64,000 nucleotides of DNA from Whalleya microplaca. Taxonomy: Eukaryota > Ascomycota > Sordariomycetes > Xylariales > Xylariaceae. Of the stretch, positions 1-12,779 are shown in pieces (position 1 is the first letter of the stretch; each line of letters opens with the position of its first letter). Where the stretch lies: NCBI GenBank assembly GCA_022497155.1, contig MU385773.1, positions 1 through 64,000 of the forward strand, in the 5' to 3' direction. The position numbers and the translations under genes are program-made. A model generated the notes under the pieces. The model worked only from the letters and a program-made list of their open reading frames with translations, did not search any database and was not told where the DNA came from.

Positions 1-701
1 GTAAAAAGGTGTCATCCGATATCGTCGTCCATACAAATTGTATACGTGTCAATAGCTGGCTACATCCAGCCACATACCAAGCACAATCAGCTTGTTACCG
101 TTACCCATGTAAAAATGGATAGGTTTGTATGCAAAAACATACGGTCTGGTGTCTCTGGTGTCATCGCGCTCTGTGTTCCTGGTGTCCTGTATAAAAAAAA
201 AGAAAATTCGTAAATCGTGGGTGACAAGTGACGTGGATGTGATATATGGATGGGAGCAGCTGGCTGGCTATCGATTATATGGCATATGGCTTGGTTCGAT
301 TTATATGGGAGACAGGTGGCTATCGGACGAAAGGGAATGATCCGCGTGCGATATGTCGGATGAAGATAAAGTGAGCTTGACAGAGTAAGATGTACTTCAA
401 GTGGCTATTGCTGGTGAATTCTGTGCTTCCGTGACTTGTGGTACTTCAAAAAGGACTGTTTTGCTCGATTGATCAGAAGGCAAGGAAGTTGAGGCCTGTC
501 CGGGGGTGAGCCAAATGTCTTGGGACAGGGTGTCGGGGTGAAGCGAAAGTGAGATATCAGGTCAAAAATGAGTGTATATTAGCTGCCAGAGCTGTATATG
601 TGTGACTATCTGATTATCTGGTGATGTCTCTTGTTAAAAAAAAGTGAAGGAAATGTGAGGGAAAAGGTCAGCTAAATACAGGTATGTGATCCACTGTAAA
701 T
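1..701. other. Intergenic, no gene seen
   Basis: No ORF here resembles a protein and no exon chain could be built. The base composition is normal, unlike the AT-rich block that follows at about 850. Confidence 0.5.
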
Positions 702-780
702 TGCCCTGTGGAGTGCCCTGTGGATACCCTATGGAGTGCCCTGTAGATACCCTGTGGAGTGCCCTGTGGAGTGCCCTATG
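702..780. repeat. Minisatellite, 11-12 bp units
   Basis: About six to seven imperfect tandem copies alternate between GTGCCCTGTGGA and TACCCTGTGGA. Single C/T or G/A changes separate the copies (for example CCCTGTAGA and CCCTATGGA). It lies just outside the AT-rich block. Confidence 0.75.
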
Positions 781-849
781 ACGTAGCTCCAGGGGGCTTC
801 TAGTGGCTCCTAAGCTGCTGTCAATACCCGTAATCCCCTGCCCCATTAC

Positions 850-3800
850 ACTATCGAGTTAAAAGTTTTCGATTGTTTAAAAATAGCAAACCTAAGATAT
901 AAAAAAAACTTAACGCTAAGGTATAAATCGATAAAAAAAAAGAAATAACGAAAATTTTTAGCTATTTATACAGCCGATTTACCTATTTTAAAAAAGAAGC
1001 GATAATAAAATAAAACGGAATAAAAAAATCGAAAAAGAAAATTACGGAAACCAGGGTTATTTTAATAAAATTTAACTCGATTAAATAGCGGGGGTTTAAT
1101 ACTTATTTTACAAGTTTTAAAAGAAGGATTACCGATACGTATTTCGTCCTAAATATTTATTAAATTCTAACAAATTGTTATAACCCGATAAAAACGTTTA
1201 AAGTTACTTAGCTTTCGATTAACGCTATTATAATAAAGGATTTAACTCCTAAATATAAAACCCTTTATAGAGAAAAAAAAATAAACGACTTACATAAAAG
1301 CCTAATAAAAGGAGTTCCTTTCTCTCCTTTTTGCCTTTTATATAATAATAAGCCTTACGATATAACTGCGAATAATTAATTAAATAAATATTATAAAGCG
1401 AAAATAAAGGACAGATAGTTAGGTTAGTAATTATTAAAAGGGAAAAAAGGTATAAAATATAAGGATAAAATAGATAGAAAATATAATAAGCAGCCTGAAA
1501 AATATACTAAAACTAAATTAAATAAGCCGACTTTTAAAATTAGTAATTACGACCCAAATATCTTACTATATCTAATATCTAGCCTATTACAAGTTTAAAT
1601 AATTAATTAAAAATAAAAAGGACTTTCTAACTTACCTTTATTTATTATAAACTAAAATCTAGCGTAAAAAAGTTTTTTTTATACTAATTTATTAATAACT
1701 TCTATTTAACTATTTGTTAACTTTTTGCCCTTACTTTTTATTATTTTCAATTAATTAATTAAGTTTTTCTATAGTTTTATATTAGCTTATCGTAATAGCA
1801 TTATATCTTAAATCTTATTTTTTATATATTAAAATATCGTTATAGCTGTTATAGCCTAAGAAGTTACCTAAATTACCTAGGAAAAGGAAGAATAAGCATA
1901 AGAACTGGAATAAAAATAAGAAGGTTAATTAAGCAGCCCGTAAAAACCCTAAGCTTATTTCGAAAGCTAATATTAAATTTAAGGCTATACCTAAAAATAA
2001 AGCTAAAATTAAATTTACGGCTAATTCCGACCCTAAATATAAGGCTGGAATAATTTTACTTATTAATTCGCCTTTATAAAAGTAGTTTCCCTTTTTAGAT
2101 TTTAATACGTTTATTATAGCAGCTAATATTAACTTTTATACTATTAATTAATTTCGCGGCTTTTTTATTAAAATATACAGACTTAAATTTTAGACTAAAA
2201 ATAAGCTATAACACTTAAAATAAAAGATTAAATAAATTATCGATTCCCTAAAAACAGATTTTTTATTAATTAAAAATAATAAAATACCTAAAGTTATTTC
2301 TAATCGAAATGCCCCTTTTAGTTATAATAAAAATAAATAAAAAATAAATAAAGCATTAAACTTATATAATATTTTTTTTACTTATTATAAGCGTTAATAT
2401 TATAATATTATTTCTATAACTATTATAATTTAAATAAATGTTGCCACTTTTAAAAAAAAACTTATTAAAACGGAGGTTTATTTTAGAACTATTATAAAAC
2501 TTAATTAAAAAGTTACCTAAATTAACGACTAGTTTTTTTTTTAAATTGTCTTAAATAACCCCCGGTTCCTTATATTAACGGCATTTATATATTTACGCGA
2601 CCCTATAGCTACTAATATTAAAAAAAAAACAGCCCTTACTTTTTCTTAATTATTATATTAGTAAAAACTCGCATTACCTTTTCGTTTAATTCTATAAGTA
2701 CTCGTAATAAAAAAAAAGCTCGGGCTGCTTTTAATTAATTACGCTAGATCTAAATCTAATAAAATAATATAGCTTTTATTTATATTAGATTTATTTAAAT
2801 AATATAATAATAAAATAGGTTTAATTGCGGCTTTTAAGTAGCTTATTTAATCTTTTGCCTTTTTCGCTCCCTTATTATATTTTTTCGCTTTTATAAAAAT
2901 CCTTATTTTATTAACGAAAAATAAGAAATAAAAAGCTAGATTATAAAAATAAAGCAAATAGTAACTTATAGGGTTATTAATTAACCTAATAGCTTTAATA
3001 AACTAAAACGAAAGCCCGAACTTAAGCTTATTTTTGCCCCCAGCTTATTTTAAGCAAAAAAGATATCCCGACGTTAGCCCAAATTATATAAAGCTTATAT
3101 AAGTTTCTTAAATTTCAATTAACATTAACCCCTTTTAAAAGAACGACGAGAAGCTGCCTATCGAAATAAAAAAGCTTATATTTTATACAGATAGGTAGGA
3201 AATAAATTTACCGCGCTAAAAAAACGACTATAGCCTACTTTTTTTATGGGATAAAATAATTAGGCAGACTATAAAAAACGTATGGCTGCTATTAATCGAT
3301 AGAGAACTTTTTCTTTTATTAAACCTAGTCGATCGGAATATATAAAACGACGTAAGTTTATTAGAGAATATATAAAACTAAATAAAAAAAGAAAGGCAAT
3401 TAAACCTAAGGCGAAAGCTTATAAAAAGTAAATAAGGTAAATATTTTCTGCGTTTGTATTAATTAATTAGATTTTTTTATAATAAAGATATTTATAACAA
3501 AATTTAAAAAGGATATTATAGGGCTAGTATACCGTAATATATATATATCGCTTGTCTTTTTTTTTTATTCTCAGATAAAATACATATAGCTTAGATAGTT
3601 TCGTTACCGATAATAAACATATCTCTCCTTTCGATTAATCGCCGTTATAAGTAACTCTTTTGTTTTATCGCCTTGATTACTTCCGATTAGCGAAGCTATA
3701 AAGTGGCACCTCCTTTACCCTAACACCTTATCCCAAGACACTATTTCGAATAATGAAATATTTTCTTTTAGAGATAAGATCACATTATAACATACTAGGG

Positions 3801-4190
3801 CTTGATGATGTGCTTACGTTAAACAAGGACAAAAACGACCCACCTAAAATTCCCTCCCTTTTTTCCTAAACTTCCTTTATAAAATTACCTAAGTATAAAT
3901 GAGATGTTGACACTAAGTATATAAAGTACCTACCTATACGCTAAAGGCACCTATCGCGTACTGTATTTTTATAACCATTCCGCTTACGCGTATATAAAGG
4001 GTTCGGTATTTTTTTTTTTTTTAAATAGCGTATGCTTAAATACTTATTAAGCTATCGGAAAAACGCTACCTACTTGCCTACCTTATAATAGGTAGGCTGT
4101 TATCGCGAATAGCTTCAAAAATAGTATTGGAAAAGGTTGTAATTGTAATTATAATTGAAGAATTTGGCTCGGTATATTAGATTTACACGG
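850..4190. repeat. AT-rich, RIP-like degraded repeat
   Basis: About 3.3 kb is dominated by A and T, with TpA very common and stop codons in all frames. The boundaries with normal-composition DNA are sharp. In Pezizomycotina this is the signature of RIP, which turns CpA into TpA in duplicated DNA. Lys/Asn-rich frame fragments around 1860-2060 and 3150-3430 suggest a former retroelement gag-pol, but no reverse transcriptase or integrase motif is readable, so the class is unknown. I found no terminal repeats or target-site duplication by eye. Confidence 0.65.
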
Positions 4191-4576
4191 ATCGACACTA
4201 CCCGACATTAATCTCCGTACTAGTCTGGCTGGGCATTTATGTCAGCGTATGACAGCCCTGCCTTAAGTGGATAGGAGGGAAGTTTAGGAAATAGGGGAGG
4301 GAATTCTAGGTGGGCCGGACAAAAAGGCGGTTGTACTCCAAGAGCGGGGGGCCGTCGATGATGCCATCTCTCTAGAGCTGATTTTTGATCAGGAACACGC
4401 CAGTCACGCAATGTCTTTAATGAGAAAGCGATATAGATTATGAAGAATAATGGAGCTATGAAATAAGCAGAGTATTACATAAAACGGACTGCTGCGGTAG
4501 TAGTTGCATCCGTTTGTTCCATAGAATCACAGAGGTTTGACCATTGAAGCTGACATCGAAAGTGAGCTCTGAAGAG

Positions 4577-6593
4577 ATGGCTCCACTCAAGAGTTGGCTC
4601 TCAGTTCTGTCGCTTCTGACGCCCGGCATCTGGACTGCATCCAGCTCCAAGCCCAATTTTGTGTTCATCCTCACAGATGATCAAGACTTGCGCCTCGGCT
4701 CGTTGGACCACCAACCTTTAGTGAAGAAGCACATTGCCGAACAAGGGACGACTTTCAACAAGCATTACTGTACCATTGCGCTGTGCTGTCCTTCGCGAGT
4801 ATCTCTCCTTACCGGCAAAGCCGCACACAATACGAATGTAACAGATGTCTCCCAACCTTATGGTAAGCCTGACTCTACTATATAGCCTTGTGAGATATGT
4901 GGCTGAGTTAGGTAACCTTGCTACAGGCGGATATCCGAAGTTTATCAGTGAAGGCCTGAATGACAAATATTTGCCAGTTTGGCTACAACAGGCAGGATAT
5001 AACACTTATTACACGGGCAAGTTGATGAATGGCTTCACTATCTCAACTTTTGATAGTCCCTCTGCTGCGGGCTGGAATGGAACCGACTGTAAGTGAGCTC
5101 ACGTGTGCCATTGGGTGCCTTTGTAATTGACATGGCTTACTCAACGCCAGACCTCCTTGACCCTCAATGCTACTGGTATCACAATGCCTCTATGGCACGA
5201 AACTACGGCAGTCCTCGGTATTTCCCTGGAAATTATTCAACAGACTTAGTTGCGGATGCTGCACTGGGATTTCTGGATGAGGCTATTGCCGCAGACAATC
5301 CGTTCTTCCTAGGGGTGGCCCCCATTGGCCCCCATGCAGAGATGCGGCCTTCACTTCCTAATACCTTTGACCTTCCAGTGCCAGCAGACAGACACAAATA
5401 TCTATTCCAAGACCTGAAGGTTCCCCGGTCCCCGTCTTTCAATACATTGCGTGTGAGTTTTCTCAACACCATTTTGTGTCCCATCAACTCATATTTGACC
5501 AATAGACTGGGGGTGTCAACTACTTGGCATCGCTCCCAGAATTAAATGAGACAGAGCTAGCTTACCTCGACCTGTTCTATCGCCGCCGCATTCAATCCTT
5601 ACAGGCCGTCGATGAGCTAGTTGAAGGATTAGTGAACAAACTTTCGGAGCATCCAGATGTACTGACCAACACCTATGTCATCTATAGCAGTGATAATGGG
5701 TACCACATTGGACAGCATCGTCTACCGCCGGGAAAGACATGCAATATAGAGGAAGACATTAACGTGCCTTTCTTAGTCCGTGGTCCTGGAGTCGCCAAAA
5801 ATACCAGCTATAACCGACCAACGACTCACACGGATATTGTTCCTACTATTTTCCAGCTGGCGGGCATTTCACTCCATGACGACTTTGATGGCGAGCCTAT
5901 TCCCGTGACCATAGAGTCACAGTCTAAGACTACACCCAAGGTCGAACATGTCAATGTCGAATTCTGGGGTAAAGGCATTGCCGAAGGAACTATTTCGAAT
6001 TGGACAAGCAGTAAGTGTTGAATGGACGCTCTATCTACTGGAGTGTAGCGTCTAAATAGTTGCGATGTAGGTTTCGCAAATAATACCTACAAGCACGTGC
6101 GAGTCGTCGCAGATGACTACGACCTCTCTTACACGGTCTGGTGCACTAATGAGCATGAGTTATACGACCTCAAGGTAAGCGTGCGGACCTGGTATATTTA
6201 ATAGGGGAATGCAAAACTGATGATGATCTCGAAAAGACTGATCCGTATCAATCAACAAACCTCTATGGGTCTACAGACGACGTGTCAGGATATAGTATCG
6301 ACAAGCTGATCTCACGTCTGGATGCGCTACTGCTGACGCTGAAAGGATGCAAGGGCAGGGTTTGTACCCGGCCTTGGGAGACTCTTCATCCGCAAGGAAA
6401 TGTGCGCAGCCTGGCGGATGCACTGGACTCAGAATACGACCATTTCTACCTCAGTGAGCAGCTTAAGGTGAGCTATTCCGGATGCGAGGCGGGTTATCTC
6501 ACCCAATTTGAGGGGGCATTGTCACCCTTGTCTTATGACAATGCAAGTAGTTTCCCAAGCAACGAGCAGGTCACCCTTAGGCCTTACTTATAG
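4577..6593 (+). CDS. Secreted arylsulfatase
   Basis: Predicted type I sulfatase that hydrolyses sulfate esters, probably outside the cell. Six exons fit in phase: 4577-4862, 4927-5088, 5151-5452, 5506-6010, 6071-6174 and 6237-6593, giving about 571 aa, a normal length for fungal arylsulfatases. The first ATG is at 4577 and opens a hydrophobic signal peptide (residues 1-22). Mature sequence starts near SSKPNFVFILTDDQ, where the two aspartates bind Ca. The signature CCPSR lies at residues 70-74, and Cys70 should be oxidised to formylglycine. Further on are a conserved GNYSTDL segment, SSDNGYHIGQHR (metal and sulfate ligands) and the C-terminal NEHELYDL block. Several N-x-S/T sites suggest glycosylation. 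The introns are 53-64 bp with GTAAG or GTGAG donors. The gene starts less than 400 bp from the RIP-like block but shows no stops or AT skew itself. Confidence 0.9.
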
Positions 6594-9225
6594 TAAGATC
6601 ATGATATGATCACTGCTTCACATATTCTAGGAAATGAGTAATAATACAAGCTGTAATCTGATGTGAGAGTGGTTGTCCCACGTTTCATATCTCAGCCCTG
6701 GAGTCATATCATGCTTAATTATCACAAATATATGCGTGAGCTATTTGCCGAGTCAGCCTGCCTGATTACGACTCACGATGCAGAGGCTGGAGTAGATATA
6801 GGGAAGTTTGCACGAGAGAGCTTACTAGTCATCATACTGAGCCAGCCTCAAGCTTTACATATACATGGGCCATATGGGCCGGCAGCACAAATCCGGAACC
6901 CGTAATTCTGTTCGGACTAGTGATCTCTGGACAATCTTGGGTAACCCCACGGGGATAAGGAAATTAATGCGAATATTTCTAGAACAGTGATACCGCCAGA
7001 CGCTTCGATATATCACCTACGAATTATCTTACACAACAGCTCCTTGGCCGAGACAGAAAAGAAAGGAAGAGGAAGGAGATGATCAGAAGAAAATATCCGA
7101 TTCAAGTCAAGTTGTCTTGGACTCATTAGCTTTACTGATGAGTGTCATTGCGATGCAAGCCTTTGCAGTAGTTATTACATGTATGTAATCTAGTTATCCT
7201 GTGATAATACTGTCGGCGGTTTGACGTAGATTTGATTGTGATCGTTGTGTGGATAGCGGAGCGGCGAGTGACAATGTGGTGGGCATGTTGACATGTCGGT
7301 GGTCATGATGTTGGAGACCTGCGGCGACTTGGAAAGCCTATGTATTCGCAGCTGTCCTCATCTCGTACGAACATATAGAGAGGAGCCATTGCCCTCTTCA
7401 CATGTTCGGTTCAACGAGTATGAAACAATGACTCATGAAACTAAGTTCTACGTGTAGCTCGGAAACGGAAATTGTCTTAGTACGGGATGCCTTTCTGCGA
7501 GACATTGTACAACTACATTGTACTAGTTATCTCCGATCGCCAATTGAGGAGCTCTCATCAACACTAGCGTTGCAATAATGTTCCTCGAGTACATAATGTA
7601 CGTCATTACGTCGCTAACCGGGCAACTAATTCTGCAATATCTTGATGAAGATAGTCTCGCACCATGTGCCACCTGAGAGCGGATGCGCGATTTCATGCTT
7701 TTGATAATTGCTTCTTGTCGGCCGCGATGTCTGACCGAAGCATCTACATTCGAAACAATCAGGCATGGCGTCGCGTCTTGAAGCAGAGACAGGGCAAAAC
7801 AGATAAGCAATCTAGACTGTCATTCAGCTCATTTGAGAAGCCAAGGCTGATGATTGTTTGCTTCTGGGCAATTTCCCCAGGTGGAAGACATTTGGACATT
7901 TGTAAGCCACATTAAACTGTCGAACTCGCCCGAGAGTCGGGATCACCGGCCATGGCGTCCACAATTCTGTGCCCCTGTCCAGCACCCGCATATCTTAGCG
8001 ACCTTATCGCCCAGTTTTATGATGTTACCTGTGACCCATGAGGTTATCACGTCGGTGCCAAATATTGGACAGTGCATCATGTGCGCATAGAAATTGCATC
8101 CAGGGGATCGTCAGTTATAGGCCCTCCTTGCTTCCTATTTAACCGGTATTTCCGGTAACGGAGTGGTAATTGGGAGGTGGTAGGTGGTTTCATGCTTTGC
8201 AAGAACTAACTTGGTAGGTGGACAATGAATGGGTTTGTGTCGTCGTGATTTAGGTTCGTAGTTCTAGACTTGATAGGAAAAGACATGCGACTCGAAGCTG
8301 ACACCGTCATGAATCGGTTCGTAGTTTAGACCAATGAAACGCGAGAGTAACAGGATAGCTTAAGGTTTTCATGGCATTGACGTGTCTATCGAAACGTGCT
8401 TGAAGCTAAAGACTGGCTAGTCTGAGTCTTACTAAATTTCAATGCTTACTCGGGAACTAGTTCTGTAACTTTCAGCCTGCCAGAAGAAAGTTCGAAATTC
8501 AGATGTCAAGACAAGAGACACAATGATAGGCTGAGGTTTCTCTGTAGATAGGTAGATATAGCTTATTCCGTAGCCGAGCCGAGCGTGGTTCCAGTAATTT
8601 GGCTCTCGAGAAGCCCCCTATGCAAGCCACCGCTGGCATTTGGCCAAAGGCACTGGGGCACGATCATGCTGATGACTGCACGAATTGATTTAATGGACTA
8701 GCGTAGTAGCTGAATGATCACGCCTTTCCTATTCGCGTAATAATAGATAGAAGTTGATCAACTAGGTACGCAACTATTCTTTGCTGCGTACATCGGCACA
8801 GCGATCCAAATCTATCTTCAATTGATACACGTTTACATGTATCGGTCAACTGTTTGTAGGACGAGAGATGATCCTGGGTTCTTATCACAGTGACATTGGC
8901 GAATATTATATATGCAGTGTGCATGTATTTGTGCGTTGTACTTAAGATATGTCCCTCATCAAAGGTATAGGGTGTATATACATGCATTTGATGTATGTAA
9001 GTACGTGCCTGGAATACACAGGTACTTGTCACACATCCTTACCAGCATCATCCAGCATCGTCGACCAATGACACCAGGCCAGAGGACTCCCCTCTTCCCT
9101 TTTCGTCGCAATTAATTCTCAGGTTAACCCAATCCAGACCCTGCTAGGGGAGATCCCCTTTTTCATCAATCTGTCGTCATTTCTTTTTATATTCAATAAG
9201 CCCCTCACGATGGGTTCTTCTACCC
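6594..9225. other. Intergenic, no gene seen
   Basis: Short ORFs here (up to about 104 codons) lack recognisable domains and splice-compatible neighbours. The region holds arylsulfatase 3' flank and otherwise nothing I can name. Confidence 0.45.
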
Positions 9226-9514
9226 ATGGCTGCCCATGAACCACCACTAGATCTCATCCAGTCTCGCTTGTCTCTCGCCGCCATCCAAGCCATCCGTCCC
9301 TTCTTGATCCAGAGTCTTCGATTCTCTACCAACGAACTGACAAACATCGCGGCATACATGCGTATGGACGTACGGTACCTGCATTACCGACACGCCAGAA
9401 CCTGAGTCGGCATGCTGTATGCATGCAGGTCGTGACGGATACGGCCCACTTCCAACAACTGAATCTGGGAGAACTAGGACCCCCTCGAGTCTCGAATCTC
9501 CAGCTACCCTCTAA
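9226..9514 (+). CDS. Small hypothetical protein, two exons
   Basis: I do not recognise this family. An ATG at 9226 opens a 45-codon exon (9226-9361) that reads like a real protein: an amphipathic helical stretch rich in Leu, Ile and Ala. A GTATGG donor at 9362 and an ATGCAG acceptor at 9428 join it in phase to 9429-9514, which ends in a Ser/Thr/Pro-rich tail. The result is 73 aa with a 67-bp intron. A 10-codon ORF from the ATG at 9210 overlaps the start in another frame and would act as an upstream ORF. The gene sits 0.64 kb upstream of the glycogen-binding-domain gene on the same strand and could alternatively be part of its 5' region. Confidence 0.45.
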
Positions 9515-10156
9515 CATTGGTCTAAGCCTTCAACACCTTAAACAGTGTATCGAGTCAGCCAACACAGCACCCCTTTTCCCTTCAATAAAGCACTGCCTGC
9601 TCTTATTATGCACAATTTGCACTCATCATATAATTCCCAATCTCCTCAGTTCCTACTATATTTTGCCCAACACTGAGTTACTTGTTGGTCAGATTATCGG
9701 ATTATCAGCCGCAGCTAGGTTAGCTTACTCCTGGCCACAGAGGAAGGGAGAGAAAAATACCAAATTTGGTTACATGCGCTCTGCTCTATTGCAGCGTCGG
9801 ACTCTGAATCCTGAATTTCGCTTGTCTGCCACTCCGCCATTTTAAGCGCCGCAGAACATTCGACTCACATTCACGGCGCTTCCGTTAGCGTCAACTGCCA
9901 TTTCCATTGGCCAATTCCGGACTTGCTCAACCGCATTCCCAGCACTCGCCCTGTGCAATTGCTGGTTCCTGCGTCTCTCGAAACATTGCTCGAGCTTCGG
10001 GATCTGGTGTTTCACTCAATCTATCTTGGGAAGCCAAGCAGCTATCCGGCGGCAAACCACATGAACCCCTGCCACACATAGTATTTGCTCGCGCCATATA
10101 ATCTCGATAACATCTCGTCTTTGAGACATCTGCGATTCGATCTCTTCAATTTCATC
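9515..10156. other. Intergenic / putative promoter and 5' UTR
   Basis: No supported exon. This is the presumed upstream region of the gene starting at 10157. A 140-codon open frame overlapping the small gene at 9423-9845 has no recognisable features. Confidence 0.4.
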
Positions 10157-12431
10157 ATGGATACAACGCTCTTTACCTTCATGCTGTGAGTTTTCTTTTT
10201 TTTCGCTCCCTCTCTTCTCTTAAGTACTTTTATATCTACATTCGTTATACCTAGCCTGGCGCTCCTTATAAGGGTCAAACCCTGTCATTATCTGTGCTAT
10301 ATTTGCATTTTGTTATCCACTACATGTCCCATCGAGTGCCGTACGATTTATTACGCCCAGCTCTCAAATTAGTGCTGCTGGAGGCACAATACCTAACACA
10401 ACGCCTCATAACTTGTAAGCATTATATCCCCCGACCATCCGAGCTGCCGGGATTCGAGCCCAGGGAACACAGCATGATATCTCCGTGCAGGGATTGCACG
10501 CGAAGGTCAGATATACCTACATATCACATTGCCAACTCATAACACCCAGACACCCTGGTCGGACATTCACGTTCTTTTCAGCCCTGCCACCGGGCTTACC
10601 CAAAGAGTCGGCAATAGCGTCCCTTTTCAGGTACAATAGCCTGATACGGCGTCTTGCGCCTAGCCCAACCCTGTTTTCTGTCAGGTCCCAAGAAGCAAGT
10701 GCTCTGGTGACTCTGACGTGACCTTTTTGCTTTCCATTGCCCGCTTACGAGGTATCCTCAAAAGTCCCCCGAGTACGAAGTACAATGGTGGATCAATTTC
10801 GTATCCCTGGCATCTCCAAGTGGCAGATCTTAACTGTGGTCAGCTTACCTTGTGCATTTATATTTACCATCGCCCTGTTACCTGGAAATTCAATTGTGCA
10901 TACCAGCTTACCGTTTTGTAGCAAGACGCATCCTTCCGTCCAGTCTGTCCAGCTTGTCGGCTCTTGGGACAATTTCTCCAAATACTACACAATGGAGCGT
11001 GACTCTCGACGTGATCGAAGCCAATGGCGAGGTTGCCATACTTTCAACAATATTATCTGCGATGGTGACCAAGTTGGTCACACTCAACGTAGTGGGGGCC
11101 TCAAAATGGGGCAAAGATATTACTTTTATGTGAGTCGACACATACCATCGAGGTCATTTGACATGACAGTTGTTAATGATAGCCTTTAGTATGAGCTCGA
11201 TGGTTCGGTCGAGACATATGACTCTTCATTGCCCACGACCAATGCATGTCCTTATCTACCTGGCCAGACCGTCAACACTCTCGAGGTTCCCTTAGAGCAT
11301 CCTCTCTTAAGAATTCGAAGTGCTTCGATGAACTCTCTTCGTACTGCTGACTTCAAAACCATGAAACCGAAGGACAAATTCACAACACCACGACCGGCTC
11401 CACCAGTGCCCAGTCTTGACAACCTTCGTGTTGGATCCTCCCCGGCAATGCAATCGCTTAATCATAAACGATCAGCCCGCTCCCTCTCACCTGCACCTAA
11501 ATGGGCGCATGCTGCACGCCGGTTCTTTGGCCGCAAGGCAAACAACCCTGACGGCGATTCTGTCAGTGAGCTAGAAGTCGAAGGCCATTATGTTGAAGAC
11601 AGTCGCTTCAATCGTTTCGATGAACCAAGAAGTGCTACACCGCCCGGGAGCATTCGATCCCGTGACATATCTCCGGAATCTCTGAGGAGGTTTCTGTCCG
11701 AGGACCTGCCTCCCACGCCTCCTACCGTCGAATTGGCACCAAGGTTATCGATACCAGACGAAATTATCGAGGAAACTGACGATGATGACAATTTTGCCAC
11801 TTCTGCTGTATCTGAAACCGCGCCTATTACAACGCTGTCTCCTCCGCCATTCCAACGGAGTTTATCATCAACCTCCCTCAGAGGCGACAAAAATGCTTCT
11901 ACTGTAACAATCGTGCCTGAGAATCCTGCCAAGGATGCTTACACGCCCTCTGACCCCATAAACACTCAATCTACAGCTTCTAATGATGGCTTGGACAACC
12001 CATGCTCGCACTTCTCTTTCTCGACAGTTTCGTCGAGTCTCACTCCTCCTACCTCTGAGTCGACACAGTCCCGAGACTACAGTCAACTCTCATTCTTTGA
12101 AGATTCTGACGACGACGATGAAGATATGCTTTCCAATGGGGATGAATCAATTATCATGCAGGGCAATCACCAGCACATTGACGAGCATCCTCGGATACCA
12201 TTTACAGGCTACAGTCTACCTCAACCAACAACGCACAACGACAAACATCTGAACGTAGGCTCCACGCCAATGACGGTGATAGGATCGCCAGCGCTAGTCG
12301 CTAGAAATGAAAACGATGTACCTGTTGGAAATACAAACCTTCTTAGCCGCCCGGGAATCGACACTGGCCTCGATGACTTGGTCAGCGAAATGGGCTGGAT
12401 GGCTGACGTGATTCGGCCTAAGGATTTCTAA
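10157..12431 (+). CDS. Glycogen-binding (CBM48-type) domain protein
   Basis: The protein carries an N-terminal AMPK-beta-type glycogen/starch-binding domain and a long disordered tail. Proposed exons are 10157-10185, 10922-11129 and 11190-12431, about 492 aa. Exon 1 encodes only nine residues plus two bases, then a GTGAGT donor; the acceptor TTTGTAG at 10921 restores phase immediately before THPSVQSVQLVGSWDNF, the start of the domain. Residues about 11-95 hold the CBM48-like core, including VQLVGSWDNFSKYY, a QWRG strand, GLKMGQRYYFYYELDG, and then CPYLPGQTVNTLEVP. The rest is Ser/Thr/Pro-rich with an acidic DSDDDDED stretch, typical of a regulatory scaffold. The 736-bp first intron is unusually long. 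An alternative start at the ATG 10785 would make exon 2 longer and add a hydrophobic N-terminus, which I think is less likely. The cellular role is unknown. Confidence 0.75.
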
Positions 12432-12779
12432 AATCGTTTACAAAGTCCTACTTTCACATATTCACGCATTTGGTCTTTACGCTACATATAGATGGGGGTA
12501 TATAGACTTCGGCTTGAAGGCCTTATCGGCGGAATTTCGGTCGTGGAATCTCAGAAGGGTTTGGGAGTTAGCGATGTTCATTTCACTACATTTGCGTTTA
12601 CGGCTTCTTTTTTTTTTTTTTTTTTTTCCGGCGCTCGACGAGATCTAAAAGGTTATTATACCCGTGCGATTTACACTGAATTCGGTTTACTAGTTATCGC
12701 GACAGTTGGGCGCATGGCCGAACTTGGTAGACTTGGCGGGACAGGAGCTAATGGTTGAGATTATTAGAGGGTTATGTAT
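12432..12779. other. 3' flank with a T20 tract
   Basis: Downstream flank of the glycogen-binding-domain gene. It contains an uninterrupted run of 20 T at 12608-12627. No gene seen. Confidence 0.5.

Noticed and set aside
4544..4576. Upstream extension of the arylsulfatase frame
   Set aside because: The frame begins with TTG; the first ATG at 4577 starts directly at the signal peptide.
10440..10470. GGGATTCGAGCCC, similar to a tRNA B box
   Set aside because: No A box or stems upstream; it lies inside the proposed long intron.
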